DNA of 64,000 bases from Rhodomicrobium lacus (GTDB lineage: Bacteria; Pseudomonadota; Alphaproteobacteria; Rhizobiales; Rhodomicrobiaceae). The notes under the pieces were generated by a model. The model worked only from the letters and a program-made list of their open reading frames with translations, had not been told where the DNA came from and made no database searches. Location of the stretch: contig NZ_RZNF01000002.1 of assembly GCF_003992725.1 (NCBI RefSeq), forward strand, positions 248,001 to 312,000, given 5' to 3'. Position numbers and translations under genes: made by a program. Within the stretch, counting starts at the first letter, position 1, and each line of letters begins with the position of its first letter. Below, one piece after another: positions 51,606-59,882 of this stretch.

Positions 51606-52465
51606 GCAGCCTTTTCGTTTTCGGACTTGGATATTCCGCGCTTGCGACCGCCGCGCATCTCGCCGAGGGCGGATGGCCGGTGACGGGCACGGTGCGTTCG
51701 CGCGAGAAGCTGGAAAATGTCGCGCGAGACGGGATCACGCCGATCCTGTTCAGCGACGCCGAAGCCGTGGAGGCCGCGCTTCAAACGGCCTCCCACTGCC
51801 TCGTATCGGTGCCGCCGGAAGCCGAGGGCGATCCTGCGCTCCTCGCCTACCGCGACGCGCTGCTGGAGGCGCCGGAGCTTCACTGGATCGGCTATCTGTC
51901 CACGATCGGCGTTTACGGCGACCATGGCGGCGGGTGGGTCGATGAAGAAACGCCCGTGACCGCCACCGTTGGACGGCGGTCGGCGCGCGCCGAGGTTGAG
52001 ATCGAATGGACGGCGCTCGCGAAAGAGAAGGGCATCGCGCTCGACATCTTCCGGCTGGCGGGCATCTACGGCCCCGGCCGCAGCCCGATCGACCGCATCA
52101 GGTCGGGCGAGGCGCGCTGGATTCACAAGGCGGGGCAGGTGTTCAACCGCATCCACGTCGATGATATCGCGCAGACCGTCATCGCCGCGATTCGCCGCGA
52201 CCGGCTCGGCGGTGTCCATATCTTCAACGTGACGGACGACGAACCGGCCCCGAACCCGGACGTTCTGGCCTATGCGGCCGATCTGATCGGCGTGCCGAAG
52301 CCGCCGCTCATTCCCTACGAGGAAGCCGAACTGTCGCCGATGGCGCGCAGCTTCTACGAAGGCAACAAGCGCGTGCACAACGCCAAGATCAAGCGCGAGC
52401 TTGGCGTGCTGTTGCGCTACCCCACCTATCGCGAAGGCCTGCGCGCGCTCGCAAGGGAGAATTGA
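51602..52465 (+). CDS. SDR family NAD(P)-binding protein (YeeZ-like)
   Basis: 287 aa. FVFGLGYSALATAAHLAEGGWPVTGTVRS at the N-terminus is the dinucleotide-binding turn, HWIGYLSTIGVYGDHGGGWVDEETP near 98-122 and FNRIHVDDIAQTVIAAI near 179 are typical of the YeeZ/extended SDR group. ATG 51602 overlaps the queG stop (ATGA). Substrate unknown. It converges with the hydrolase gene, 7 bases apart. Confidence 0.85.
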   Translation: MSSLFVFGLGYSALATAAHLAEGGWPVTGTVRSREKLENVARDGITPILFSDAEAVEAALQTASHCLVSVPPEAEGDPALLAYRDALLEAPELHWIGYLSTIGVYGDHGGGWVDEETPVTATVGRRSARAEVEIEWTALAKEKGIALDIFRLAGIYGPGRSPIDRIRSGEARWIHKAGQVFNRIHVDDIAQTVIAAIRRDRLGGVHIFNVTDDEPAPNPDVLAYAADLIGVPKPPLIPYEEAELSPMARSFYEGNKRVHNAKIKRELGVLLRYPTYREGLRALAREN

Positions 52466-52472
52466 CGCGCGG

Positions 52473-53249
52473 TTACAGAAATTCGGCAAGCGTCGCGAAC
52501 AAGAGCGCGAGATCCTGCTGGCGCGACAGACGATGCCCGGCGTCCTTGACGAGCGTCAGGCGGACATCGGGCGCGGCAAGGCGCTCGATCAAATCCAGCG
52601 AATGCCGCCACGGCACGTCCGCGTCCTGCTGCCCGTGGATGATGCGCACGGGAGTGCGGACCGGGATTGTTTCGCCGAACAGATGGCGTTCGCCGTCATC
52701 GACGAGGGTCTTCGTGATCGGATAAGGCTCCGCGCCGTAAGCGGAGGGGCGAAGGAAAACGCCGTCGCGGGCGAGCGCGGCCTTCGCTTCCGCCGGGAAG
52801 CGGTCGAGCATCAGGCGCGTCATGTTCCAGGCGGGCGCGATCAGCACCAGCGCGGCGGGCGGAGCGCGGTTTTCGTCAGCCAGCCGTCGAGCAAGCAGGA
52901 GCGAGATCCAGCCGCCCATGCTCGAACCGACATACACCGAGGGAGCGGAAATCGCCGCCGCCCCGAGAATCGCGTTCGCCTCGCCGAGCCAGCGGCTGAT
53001 CGTGCCGTCTTCGAAGGCTCCGCCGGAACGGCCATGGCCTGAATAATCGAAACGCAGGCATCCCGCGCCATTCGCGGCAGCCCACGCGTCCAGCGCCGTC
53101 GCCTTCTCGCCGTCCATCTGCGATCTGAAACCCGAGAACCAGACGAATGTCGTCCTATTTTCTTCAGCTTTCCGAAATTGCCACGCGATAGAGCTAGTAC
53201 TGCCGTCCGCTGCCGGAACGGGGAGCAATTGCAGTTTTTCGCTGTTCAT
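52473..53249 (-). CDS. Alpha/beta hydrolase (serine aminopeptidase S33-like)
   Basis: 258 aa. The oxyanion region is FVWFSGFRSQMDGEKATAL near 35, then FDYSGHGRSGG near 67, nucleophile GSSMGG near 108-113, an Asp in GQQDADVPW near 206-214 and a His in DAGHRLSR near 239-246. Cytosolic. The family includes palmitoyl-thioesterases and peptidases; the substrate is not assignable. Confidence 0.85.
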   Translation of the reverse strand: MNSEKLQLLPVPAADGSTSSIAWQFRKAEENRTTFVWFSGFRSQMDGEKATALDAWAAANGAGCLRFDYSGHGRSGGAFEDGTISRWLGEANAILGAAAISAPSVYVGSSMGGWISLLLARRLADENRAPPAALVLIAPAWNMTRLMLDRFPAEAKAALARDGVFLRPSAYGAEPYPITKTLVDDGERHLFGETIPVRTPVRIIHGQQDADVPWRHSLDLIERLAAPDVRLTLVKDAGHRLSRQQDLALLFATLAEFL

Positions 53250-53341
53250 CTTATGCTTCTCCCATGAGACCGAGCAGAACAGTGAGGTCCGTTCGCCCTT
53301 TGTCGCGACCCCTCGCCGTACAGTTGTGAAATTTGGGGGCG

Positions 53342-54592
53342 ATGATGCTCAAACGAAGCCCTTGGCCACTCATTCTTCAGGTTGTCCCCGAGCTTTCCAC
53401 GGGCGGCGCGGAGCGGACGGCTATCGAGATCGCCGAAGCCGTGACGCTCGGCGGCGGCAAGGCCCTCGTGATATCCGAGGGCGGGCGCCTCGAAGACGAG
53501 CTTGCTGCCGTTGGCGGCGAACTCATCCGCATGTCGGCGGCGACGAAGAACCCGGCGCTCGTGCTCGCCAACGCGATGCGGATTGCGCGGGTCATCCGCG
53601 AGCGCGGCGTCAGTCTCGTGCATGCCAGAAGCCGCGCTCCCGCCTGGAGCGCATGGATCGCGTCGCGGCGTCTGAAGCGCACCTTCGTAACCACCTATCA
53701 CGGCATCTATAACCAGAAAGGCCGTGTCAAGGCGTTCTATAACGGCGTCATGGCCAGAGGCGACGCCGTGATCTGCAATTCCGAATACACAGCGCGGGTG
53801 GTTCGCGAGCGTCACCCGAAGGCGACGAACCGCGTCGGCGTGATCTATCGCGGGCTCGATGTCGAGCGGTTCGACCCGGCGCTCGTATCGACCGAGCGTG
53901 TCCGCGCCCTTCGCGAGGCGTGGGGCGTGCCGTCCGGCAAACGCATCGTTCTCATGCCCGCGCGCCTGACCCGCTGGAAAGGTCAGCGCGTGCTGGTCGA
54001 GGCCGCCGCGCTCCTGAGCGCGCGCGCTGGCGACCTGGTTTTCGTGCTCGTCGGCGACGATCAGGGCCGTACGCCGTACCGCGAGGAACTGGCCGCCCTT
54101 GTTGAAGCGCGCGGCCTTGCCGACCGCGTGATCATCGCGGGCCATTGCGACGACATGCCCGCAGCCTTCAAGGCTTCGTGGCTGACGGTCGTTGCGTCGG
54201 TCGAGGCCGAAGCGTTTGGCCGCGTCTCGATCGAGTCGCAGGCGATGGGTTGCCCTGTGATTGCGTCGAACATCGGCGCGCTTCCCGAGACGATCGCGCC
54301 GGAACCGGGCATTCTCGCAAGCGCGGGAGCAGGCCCGTTTAACGAGGCGGTGCCCCCGGCCGGGCAGAGACCGTGGCTTTTCGAGCCGGGTAATCCCCAA
54401 GCTTTATGCGATTCCCTTTCAGCCGCCCTTGCGCTTGAGCCGGCCGCGCTCGATGCGTTCCGCCAGCATGCCATGGATCGTGCGCGCACGTCGTTTTCAA
54501 AACGTGCCCTTCAGCATCAGACGCTTGCGGTTTACGATCGCCTCATCGGAACGCAGCTTGCGGTGAATTTCGCCAATGCCGTTTCACGCTGA
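53342..54592 (+). CDS. Glycosyltransferase family 4 protein
   Basis: 416 aa, GT-B fold. N-terminal LQVVPELSTGGAERTAIEIAEA binds the acceptor side, and the C-terminal Rossmann domain has MPARLTRWKGQRVLVEAAALL near 202-222 and the EX7E-type segment VASVEAEAFGRVSIESQAMGCPVIASNIGALPETI near 283-317. Such enzymes build lipopolysaccharide or exopolysaccharide. Double ATG at 53342/53345 with GGGGG upstream; a TTG at 53333 is also in frame. Confidence 0.9.
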   Translation: MMLKRSPWPLILQVVPELSTGGAERTAIEIAEAVTLGGGKALVISEGGRLEDELAAVGGELIRMSAATKNPALVLANAMRIARVIRERGVSLVHARSRAPAWSAWIASRRLKRTFVTTYHGIYNQKGRVKAFYNGVMARGDAVICNSEYTARVVRERHPKATNRVGVIYRGLDVERFDPALVSTERVRALREAWGVPSGKRIVLMPARLTRWKGQRVLVEAAALLSARAGDLVFVLVGDDQGRTPYREELAALVEARGLADRVIIAGHCDDMPAAFKASWLTVVASVEAEAFGRVSIESQAMGCPVIASNIGALPETIAPEPGILASAGAGPFNEAVPPAGQRPWLFEPGNPQALCDSLSAALALEPAALDAFRQHAMDRARTSFSKRALQHQTLAVYDRLIGTQLAVNFANAVSR

Positions 54593-54650
54593 GTCCGCCG
54601 CGCGATGTCCTTAAAACGCGGCGCCAAATTCTTATGCATCAATATGGCGC

Positions 54651-54678
54651 TTGACTTGTCTAGGCGGATTTTTATCCT
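54651..54678 (+). promoter_or_regulatory. Candidate sigma-70 promoter of infC
   Basis: TTGACT (54651-54656), 16-base spacer, TATCCT (54673-54678). Followed by a leader hairpin at 54692 and the infC Shine-Dalgarno at 54741. Confidence 0.55.
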
Positions 54679-54691
54679 CATTTTATGGGCG

Positions 54692-54710
54692 CGTGCTCGG
54701 GTCGAGCACG
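54692..54710 (+). promoter_or_regulatory. Hairpin in the infC leader
   Basis: 8-bp stem CGTGCTCG/CGAGCACG with a GGT loop, about 40 bases before the infC start codon. No T-run follows, so it is a structural leader element rather than a clear terminator. Confidence 0.6.
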
Positions 54711-54750
54711 GCCGAATTGCTGCTTCCATAAACAACGACAGGAGAGTCCG

Positions 54751-55284
54751 ATACGCCGTCCCATGAGAGGCGCCCCCGTTAAAGAAGGGCCGCGCATTAA
54801 CGAAGCCATCATTGCTCGCGATGTCCAATTGATCGACGAAGCTGGCGAAAATCACGGAACAGTTTCGAAGCGCGACGCGCTTGCGAAAGCCCAGGAAGCC
54901 GGTCTTGACCTCGTTGAGATCGCAGTGAACGGGGAAATTCCCGTCACAAAGATCATGGATTTCGGCAAGTACAAGTTTCAGGCGCAGAAGAAAGCGGCAG
55001 AAGCGCGCAAGAAACAGAAAACAGTCGAGGTCAAGGAAATCAAGCTTCGTCCGAACATCGACACGAACGACTACAACGTGAAGATGCGGTCGATCAAGAA
55101 GTTCTTCGAAGAAGGCGACAAGGTCAAGGTCACTCTTCGTTTTCGAGGCCGCGAGATGGCTCACCAGGACATCGGCATGCAGCTTCTGCAGCAGGTAAAA
55201 GAGGAAACGACAGCCATCGCCAAGGTTGAGCTGGAGCCGCGCCTCGAGGGGCGTCAGATGATCATGGTGCTCGCACCGCGATAA
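54751..55284 (+). CDS. infC: Translation initiation factor IF-3, apparent AUA start
   Basis: 177 aa. Both IF-3 domains are present: [24 protein letters not shown] (N-domain) and [28 protein letters not shown] (C-domain). The frame begins at ATACGCCGTCCCATG with AGGAG six bases before the ATA. The family's RRP motif directly follows, so ATA fits as the start codon; IF-3 genes are known to use non-AUG starts for autoregulation. ATG 54763 would drop the first four residues and lie 18 bases from the Shine-Dalgarno. Confidence 0.93.
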   Translation: MRRPMRGAPVKEGPRINEAIIARDVQLIDEAGENHGTVSKRDALAKAQEAGLDLVEIAVNGEIPVTKIMDFGKYKFQAQKKAAEARKKQKTVEVKEIKLRPNIDTNDYNVKMRSIKKFFEEGDKVKVTLRFRGREMAHQDIGMQLLQQVKEETTAIAKVELEPRLEGRQMIMVLAPR

Positions 55285-55328
55285 CGCCAGATGCAGCACG
55301 GCTGAGAATGCGCCGCGCGGCGCGGATG

Positions 55329-55356
55329 CCGGGTCTGTCAACCCGGTTGATTCTTT
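55329..55356 (+). terminator. Weak terminator after infC
   Basis: CCGGGT/ACCCGG stem with a CTGTCA loop, followed by TTGATTCTTT, 45 bases after the infC stop. Confidence 0.4.
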
Positions 55357-55405
55357 GCGCAAACGCGCGCATGTTCTCCTCGTGTTGAAATAACTTTATT
55401 ACCTG

Positions 55406-55433
55406 TTGCCCAATATTCGCCCGATCCTATATT
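55406..55433 (+). promoter_or_regulatory. Candidate sigma-70 promoter of hpf
   Basis: TTGCCC (55406-55411), 16-base spacer, TATATT (55428-55433), about 58 bases ahead of the hpf ATG. Confidence 0.5.
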
Positions 55434-55490
55434 ATGATGGGCGGGTGAGCGGCGGCTAAATCCAGAACGGTGCAACACAAAAATACTGAA

Positions 55491-56090
55491 ATGACAATCA
55501 AAGTAACCGGCAAAAATATCGATCTCGGAGAAAGTCTCCGCGAATACGCTCTCAATCGGGTCGAGTCTGCGCTTGATAAATACTCAGGTCGCACCGTCTC
55601 GGGGCAAATCAGCGTCGAGAAAAACACCGATGGTTTCTTCTCGCATTGCGCGATTCATCTCGAAAGCGGCCTCGACCTCCAGTCGACAGGCACGGGTGTT
55701 GATGGATACGCCAGTGTGGATTCCGCTTTGGAGCGCCTGGAAAAACGGTTGCGCCGTTACAAGCGCCGGATTAATGACCATGGCAAGGGCGACGCGGCCG
55801 CGCAGCAGTTCGAGAGCGCGGGTGTCGACTACGTTATCGATGTGGAGCGCGATGAGCATGCCGATGACGCGCACGATGGCGAGGGCGCTCCGGCGGTAAT
55901 CGCAGAAAACCCGGTGCAGGTCAGGGCTTTGTCGGTCAGCGACGCGGTCATGCAGCTGGATCTTTCCGACAGATCTTTCCTCGTTTTTCGCAACGCTGCG
56001 CATGGCGGGATCAACGTCGTGTATCGGCGTGCTGACGGCAATATCGGATGGATCGACACCGGCGGCGTTGTCACAAGCGCGAAATCGTAA
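55491..56090 (+). CDS. hpf: Ribosome hibernation-promoting factor, long form
   Basis: 199 aa. The N-terminal S30AE domain (TIKVTGKNIDLGESLREYALNRVESALDKY) dimerises ribosomes through the second, C-terminal domain (VRALSVSDAVMQLDLSDRSFLVFRNAAHGGINVVYRRADGNIGWID). The two are joined by an acidic, His-rich linker (about 105-140). Long HPF forms 100S ribosomes in stationary cells. ATG 55491 is taken; GTG 55470 is in frame. rpoN, its usual upstream neighbour, is absent; infC is upstream instead. Confidence 0.92.
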   Translation: MTIKVTGKNIDLGESLREYALNRVESALDKYSGRTVSGQISVEKNTDGFFSHCAIHLESGLDLQSTGTGVDGYASVDSALERLEKRLRRYKRRINDHGKGDAAAQQFESAGVDYVIDVERDEHADDAHDGEGAPAVIAENPVQVRALSVSDAVMQLDLSDRSFLVFRNAAHGGINVVYRRADGNIGWIDTGGVVTSAKS

Positions 56091-56139
56091 TGGTGCTTTG
56101 ATGCGGGCAGCATATGGAGGATTACGCGTGGGAGACGAT

Positions 56140-56604
56140 ATGGATTTGAGCGACCTGATAACGCCCTACGGGGTGATTCCCTCTCTTAAGGCCGCAAACA
56201 AGAAGCAGGCGCTCAAAATCCTGTCCGACCGCGCGGCCGATCTGACAGGGCTGAACAGCGTCGAGATCTTCAACACCCTCATCCAGCGCGAACGGCTGGG
56301 GTCGACCGGGGTCGGCTCCGGCATCGCGATCCCGCACGGGAAGCTCACCAACATCAAGGCAAGTGTCGGCGTTTTCGCACGCCTTGAAGAGCCGCTGGAC
56401 TTCGAATCGATCGACGAAGAACCCGTCGACATCATCATGCTGCTGCTCGCGCCGGAAAGCGCGGGCGCGGATCACCTCAAGGCGCTCGCGCGCGTGTCGC
56501 GCCTGCTGCGCGATCAGAAATCCGTCGAGAAACTGCGCGCGTGCCGCGACCGCGCTGCGATCTATGCGGTGCTCACCGAGAAGGCGGCCTCTCACGCCGC
56601 CTAG
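56140..56604 (+). CDS. ptsN: PTS IIA-like nitrogen regulatory protein PtsN
   Basis: 154 aa. EIIA-Ntr domain with the phosphorylatable His66 in GSGIAIPHGKL and the conserved VDIIMLLLAPESAGADHLKALARVSRLL. It ends the phosphorelay EI-Ntr/NPr/EIIA-Ntr that controls potassium uptake and nitrogen/carbon balance. ATG 56140 has GGGAG five bases upstream; GTG 56128 with GGAGG is a credible alternative adding four residues. The hpf-ptsN pairing is common in proteobacteria. Confidence 0.93.
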   Translation: MDLSDLITPYGVIPSLKAANKKQALKILSDRAADLTGLNSVEIFNTLIQRERLGSTGVGSGIAIPHGKLTNIKASVGVFARLEEPLDFESIDEEPVDIIMLLLAPESAGADHLKALARVSRLLRDQKSVEKLRACRDRAAIYAVLTEKAASHAA

Positions 56605-56891
56605 GCGTCCGTCAGCGCCTCCCGGTCTTTTCGATTAAAAAGTCTCCTGCGGCCGCGCTTTTCGGCCGTTATTTTTTTGAGTCCGAAGCAACGCGCTCAA
56701 CCCGACGGCAGTGTCATGCCGCAAATCGGGCACGGCACTACGAGGTATGTCGCGGTTATCGATCAGCTACTCTGCGTCAAACATTTTGGCTGGCTGATCT
56801 TGAGCCGAATCCGATCAGGTTCGGCCTCCTGACCTTTCAGGAAGTGACCGTTTTCCGGTCTGATTGCGATCCGATCAGACCGGAAGGGCTT
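56605..56891. other. Intergenic region dense in GATCAG palindromes
   Basis: 287 bases between convergent genes, with several TCGATCAG/CTGATC sequences (near 56757, 56794 and 56810) and the strong hairpin at 56853-56885. Confidence 0.5.
56853..56885. repeat. GATCAG hairpin, perfect 12-bp arms
   Basis: TTCCGGTCTGAT and ATCAGACCGGAA around a 9-base loop, just beyond the stop of the phosphodiester glycosidase gene. Confidence 0.75.
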
Positions 56892-57656
56892 CTAGCGCCG
56901 CTCCTTTTCATAAACCGCGATCATCGGTCCCAGCCCGAACAGCACATTGCCGCTGCGGGCGCCCGGCACGAACAGGGCGGGCGCGGTGCCTCCGTCGAGA
57001 AACAGCGCATTCCTGCATTTCAGGCCGTCGCGAAACAACCGCATGAACGTATCGAACGGCACGCCGCCGTCCGAGATCGCGAAGACGACGGTCTTGTCGC
57101 CGCGAACGCAGACGCCGTCACGCGGCTTCGCCGAGACGTTGGCCTTGGCGATGCGCGGATGCAACTGGCCGTCTATCACCAGCATCGGTCCCGATTGCGT
57201 CGCGTAGCTCGCCTTCGGCTTCTTCTTGAGAAAGGCGCCTGTCTCCATCACACCCGCTTCCGCCTCCCCGACATAAAAGACGCCGTTCGGCCTGAGGTGA
57301 AAATTGCCGGGGCCCGGCCGCGTGTTGGCGCGCACGAGTTCGCGGCCGTTTTCCACATGCAGCCCCACGGGCTTGTAGTCCGGGTGGAACATGCCGCCGT
57401 TCAGTGCAAACGCGAGCCGTCCGCCGCGCTCGTCCGTCTTCGGCACGGCGCTCAGATAGGTGTACGGGGTGCCGTCCGGCTTCTGCCAGAAAAGCCTGAT
57501 CGCGAAGCGGTCGAGCGAGGCCTCGCACAGCGTATAGCCGTTGCCCTCGAACGCGTAGGGCTTGCAGGGTTGCGCGGCTGCGTCACTCGGGCCACAGAAC
57601 GCGGCCATCGCAAGGAAAGCAGTGGCGCGGATCAGGATCTTTCTCACTCTGTTCAC
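56892..57656 (-). CDS. Phosphodiester glycosidase family protein (NAGPA/DUF2233), secreted
   Basis: 254 aa. A signal peptide (cleavage after CGPSDAAA near 28) precedes an NAGPA-like domain: LAFALNGGMFHPDYKPVGLHVENG near 81-104, SGPMLVIDGQLHP near 155-167, the Arg-containing DGVCVRGDKTVVFAISDGGVPF near 180-201 and NALFLDGGTAPALF near 216-229. It probably cleaves sugar phosphodiesters in the periplasm; the natural substrate is unknown. Divergent from brkB. Confidence 0.85.
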   Translation of the reverse strand: MNRVRKILIRATAFLAMAAFCGPSDAAAQPCKPYAFEGNGYTLCEASLDRFAIRLFWQKPDGTPYTYLSAVPKTDERGGRLAFALNGGMFHPDYKPVGLHVENGRELVRANTRPGPGNFHLRPNGVFYVGEAEAGVMETGAFLKKKPKASYATQSGPMLVIDGQLHPRIAKANVSAKPRDGVCVRGDKTVVFAISDGGVPFDTFMRLFRDGLKCRNALFLDGGTAPALFVPGARSGNVLFGLGPMIAVYEKERR

Positions 57657-57822
57657 CAGAAAGCGAAAATTGATTCGATGCGGAGCTTACGGGGCTTCGG
57701 GTCGATTTTTGCGGCGGGCGAGCCACGGGCACGGAAACCCGCAGCTTGTCCAGCCTCGATTCGTTTCGGGCATCGCGCGCAAGCGGCAACGGGATGCGCA
57801 TTCGGCAGGCGGAGGCGGGACT

Positions 57823-58857
57823 ATGCCGGACTATGGGAACAGCCAGGCGAAGGGTCAAGTCCGCGCTCGCGCGCGCAAGCTTCCGATTGCGAGACGGCGC
57901 GCATTGGGCCAATCATCGTTTCGTAAACGCTCGAATGCGAAGTTCAGCGACTCCCTGAGGAATGCCGCCTTGTCGTTCAATATCCGGGCCAGAGCTGCCA
58001 AACTGGCATTCGCCAGGCAACGGAGACGGCACACGCCGCTTCATGTTCTGGTGTGCGTGTGGAAATCGATCGCGGCGGACAATGTGAGCCTCCTCGCAGC
58101 GGGCGTCGCGTTCTATGCATTGCTGGCGATCTTCCCCGGCCTCGTGTTCTTCGTCGCGGTTTTCGGTCTCCTCGCCGAGACGGGGCAGGTGCAGAATTTT
58201 CTCGTCACGCTGAAGGACTTGCTGCCAACGGAGGCGTGGGAGGCGATCAACGCGCAGGTCGCGGTGCTCGTCCGCCAGAACACGACGTCGCTTTCGCTCG
58301 CAACGATCATCTCTCTCGGACTCGCATTCATCAACGCAAGGCTTGGCGCCTACGCGCTCATGAGCGCGCTCAACATCGTCTACAGACGCACCGAGACGCG
58401 GAGTTTTGCGCACACCAACAGCCTTGCGATCCTGTTCACGCTCGGCGCGCTGGCCGTGCTTGCCTTCAATATCATCGTGGTCGCGGCAGTACCGGGCATC
58501 TTCCGCCTGTTCGGGATCTCGGAGTTCACCAACGCGGTGCTGCATTATGCGCGATGGCCCGCGCTCGCCATTATCGTGGCTTTCAGCCTTGCGGTGGTGT
58601 ATCGCTATGGACCGGATCGGAAAGACGCGCATTGGCGATGGGTTTCGCTCGGCTCGCTTGCGGCAACAGCGCTCTGGCTTGCGGCATCAACGGGCTTTTC
58701 ATGGTACGTGTCTGCGTTTAATTCCTACGACCGGATCTACGGCTCGTTCGGGGCCGTCGTAATTCTGCTCTACTGGCTCTGGCTGACAGCTTTTGCCGCA
58801 CTCATGGGAGCAGAACTGGACATGCAAATTCAGACCGCGCTAGAAGAACGCCAATGA
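57823..58857 (+). CDS. YihY/BrkB family membrane protein
   Basis: 344 aa with a basic N-terminal tail of about 65 residues, then six membrane segments. Family features are SIAADNVSLLAAGVAFYALLAIFPGLVFFVAVFGL near 78-112 and YGSFGAVVILLYWLWLTAFAALMGAELD near 305-333. Despite an old annotation as RNase BN these are membrane proteins of unknown transport role. GGAGG seven bases before ATG 57823. The ATGA overlap couples it to bchI, so it may be the first gene of a bacteriochlorophyll operon. Confidence 0.88.
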   Translation: MPDYGNSQAKGQVRARARKLPIARRRALGQSSFRKRSNAKFSDSLRNAALSFNIRARAAKLAFARQRRRHTPLHVLVCVWKSIAADNVSLLAAGVAFYALLAIFPGLVFFVAVFGLLAETGQVQNFLVTLKDLLPTEAWEAINAQVAVLVRQNTTSLSLATIISLGLAFINARLGAYALMSALNIVYRRTETRSFAHTNSLAILFTLGALAVLAFNIIVVAAVPGIFRLFGISEFTNAVLHYARWPALAIIVAFSLAVVYRYGPDRKDAHWRWVSLGSLAATALWLAASTGFSWYVSAFNSYDRIYGSFGAVVILLYWLWLTAFAALMGAELDMQIQTALEERQ

Positions 58858-59882
58858 CCCGCCCCATTTATCCTTTCTCCGCCATCGTTGGACAAGACGA
58901 GCTGAAGCTTGCCTTGATCATATCCGCCATCGATCCTTCGATTGGCGGCGTGCTTGCTTTCGGCGATCGCGGAACCGGCAAGTCGACCACGGTTCGTGCG
59001 CTTGCCGCATTGCTTCCTCCGGTTCGCGCCGTGCGCGCCTGCCGCTTCAACTGCGATCCGGACGGCTCCAATTTGTGCGAGGAGTGCCGCGAGAAGCTGC
59101 GCGAAGGCGAGAAACTCGTCGCGCGCTTCATCCGCGTGCCGGTGGTCGACCTGCCGCTCGGCGCGACGGAAGATCGCGTCGTTGGCGCGCTCGACCTCGA
59201 AAAGGCTTTGACGCGCGGCGAAAAGGCTTTCGAGACGGGGCTGCTCGCCCGCGCCAATCGCGGCTTTCTCTACATCGACGAAGTGAACCTTCTGGAAGAC
59301 TTCCTCGTGGACCTGCTGCTCGACGTGGCCGCCTCCGGCGAGAACGTCGTCGAGCGCGAGGGCATGAGCTTGCGCCATCCCGCGCGCTTCGTGCTCATCG
59401 GTTCGGGCAACCCGGAAGAAGGCGAGCTTCGTCCGCAGCTTCTCGACCGTTTCGGCCTTTCCGTCGAGGTTCGCACGCCCCAGGATCTGCCCTCGCGCAT
59501 CGAGGTGGTCCGCCGCCGCGACGCGTTCGAGCGCGACCCGCATGGTTTCGCTGCCGCTTGGCGCGGCGAAAACCGCAAGCTCCGCAGGAAGGTTGCGACC
59601 GCGCGCGCGCGCGTCAACCTCATCGCCGTGCCGGATTCGATCCTTGAAGATGCCGCGAAGCTCTGCCTTGCGCTCGGCACCGATGGCCTTCGCGGCGAAC
59701 TCACGCTGATGCGCGCGGCCCGCGCGCTTGCCGCCTATGAGGGCGCGGAAACCGTGACGCAGAAGCATCTGAAATCCATCGCGCCGTCCGCGCTCCGCCA
59801 CCGTCTGCGCCGCGATCCGCTCGACGAGGCGGGCTCTTCGGTGCGCGTCGACATGGCGCTTGAGAAAGCGTTCAGCGCATGA
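58854..59882 (+). CDS. bchI: Magnesium chelatase ATPase subunit I
   Basis: 342 aa, AAA+ ATPase. Walker A GDRGTGKST at 37-45, the subfamily insertion with RACRFNCDPDGSNLCEECRE (61-80), Walker B FLYIDEVNLL at 138-147 and sensor GSGNPEEGELRPQLLDRFGL. With BchD and BchH it inserts Mg into protoporphyrin IX, the first committed step to bacteriochlorophyll. Overlaps brkB and bchD. Confidence 0.97.
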   Translation: MTRPIYPFSAIVGQDELKLALIISAIDPSIGGVLAFGDRGTGKSTTVRALAALLPPVRAVRACRFNCDPDGSNLCEECREKLREGEKLVARFIRVPVVDLPLGATEDRVVGALDLEKALTRGEKAFETGLLARANRGFLYIDEVNLLEDFLVDLLLDVAASGENVVEREGMSLRHPARFVLIGSGNPEEGELRPQLLDRFGLSVEVRTPQDLPSRIEVVRRRDAFERDPHGFAAAWRGENRKLRRKVATARARVNLIAVPDSILEDAAKLCLALGTDGLRGELTLMRAARALAAYEGAETVTQKHLKSIAPSALRHRLRRDPLDEAGSSVRVDMALEKAFSA

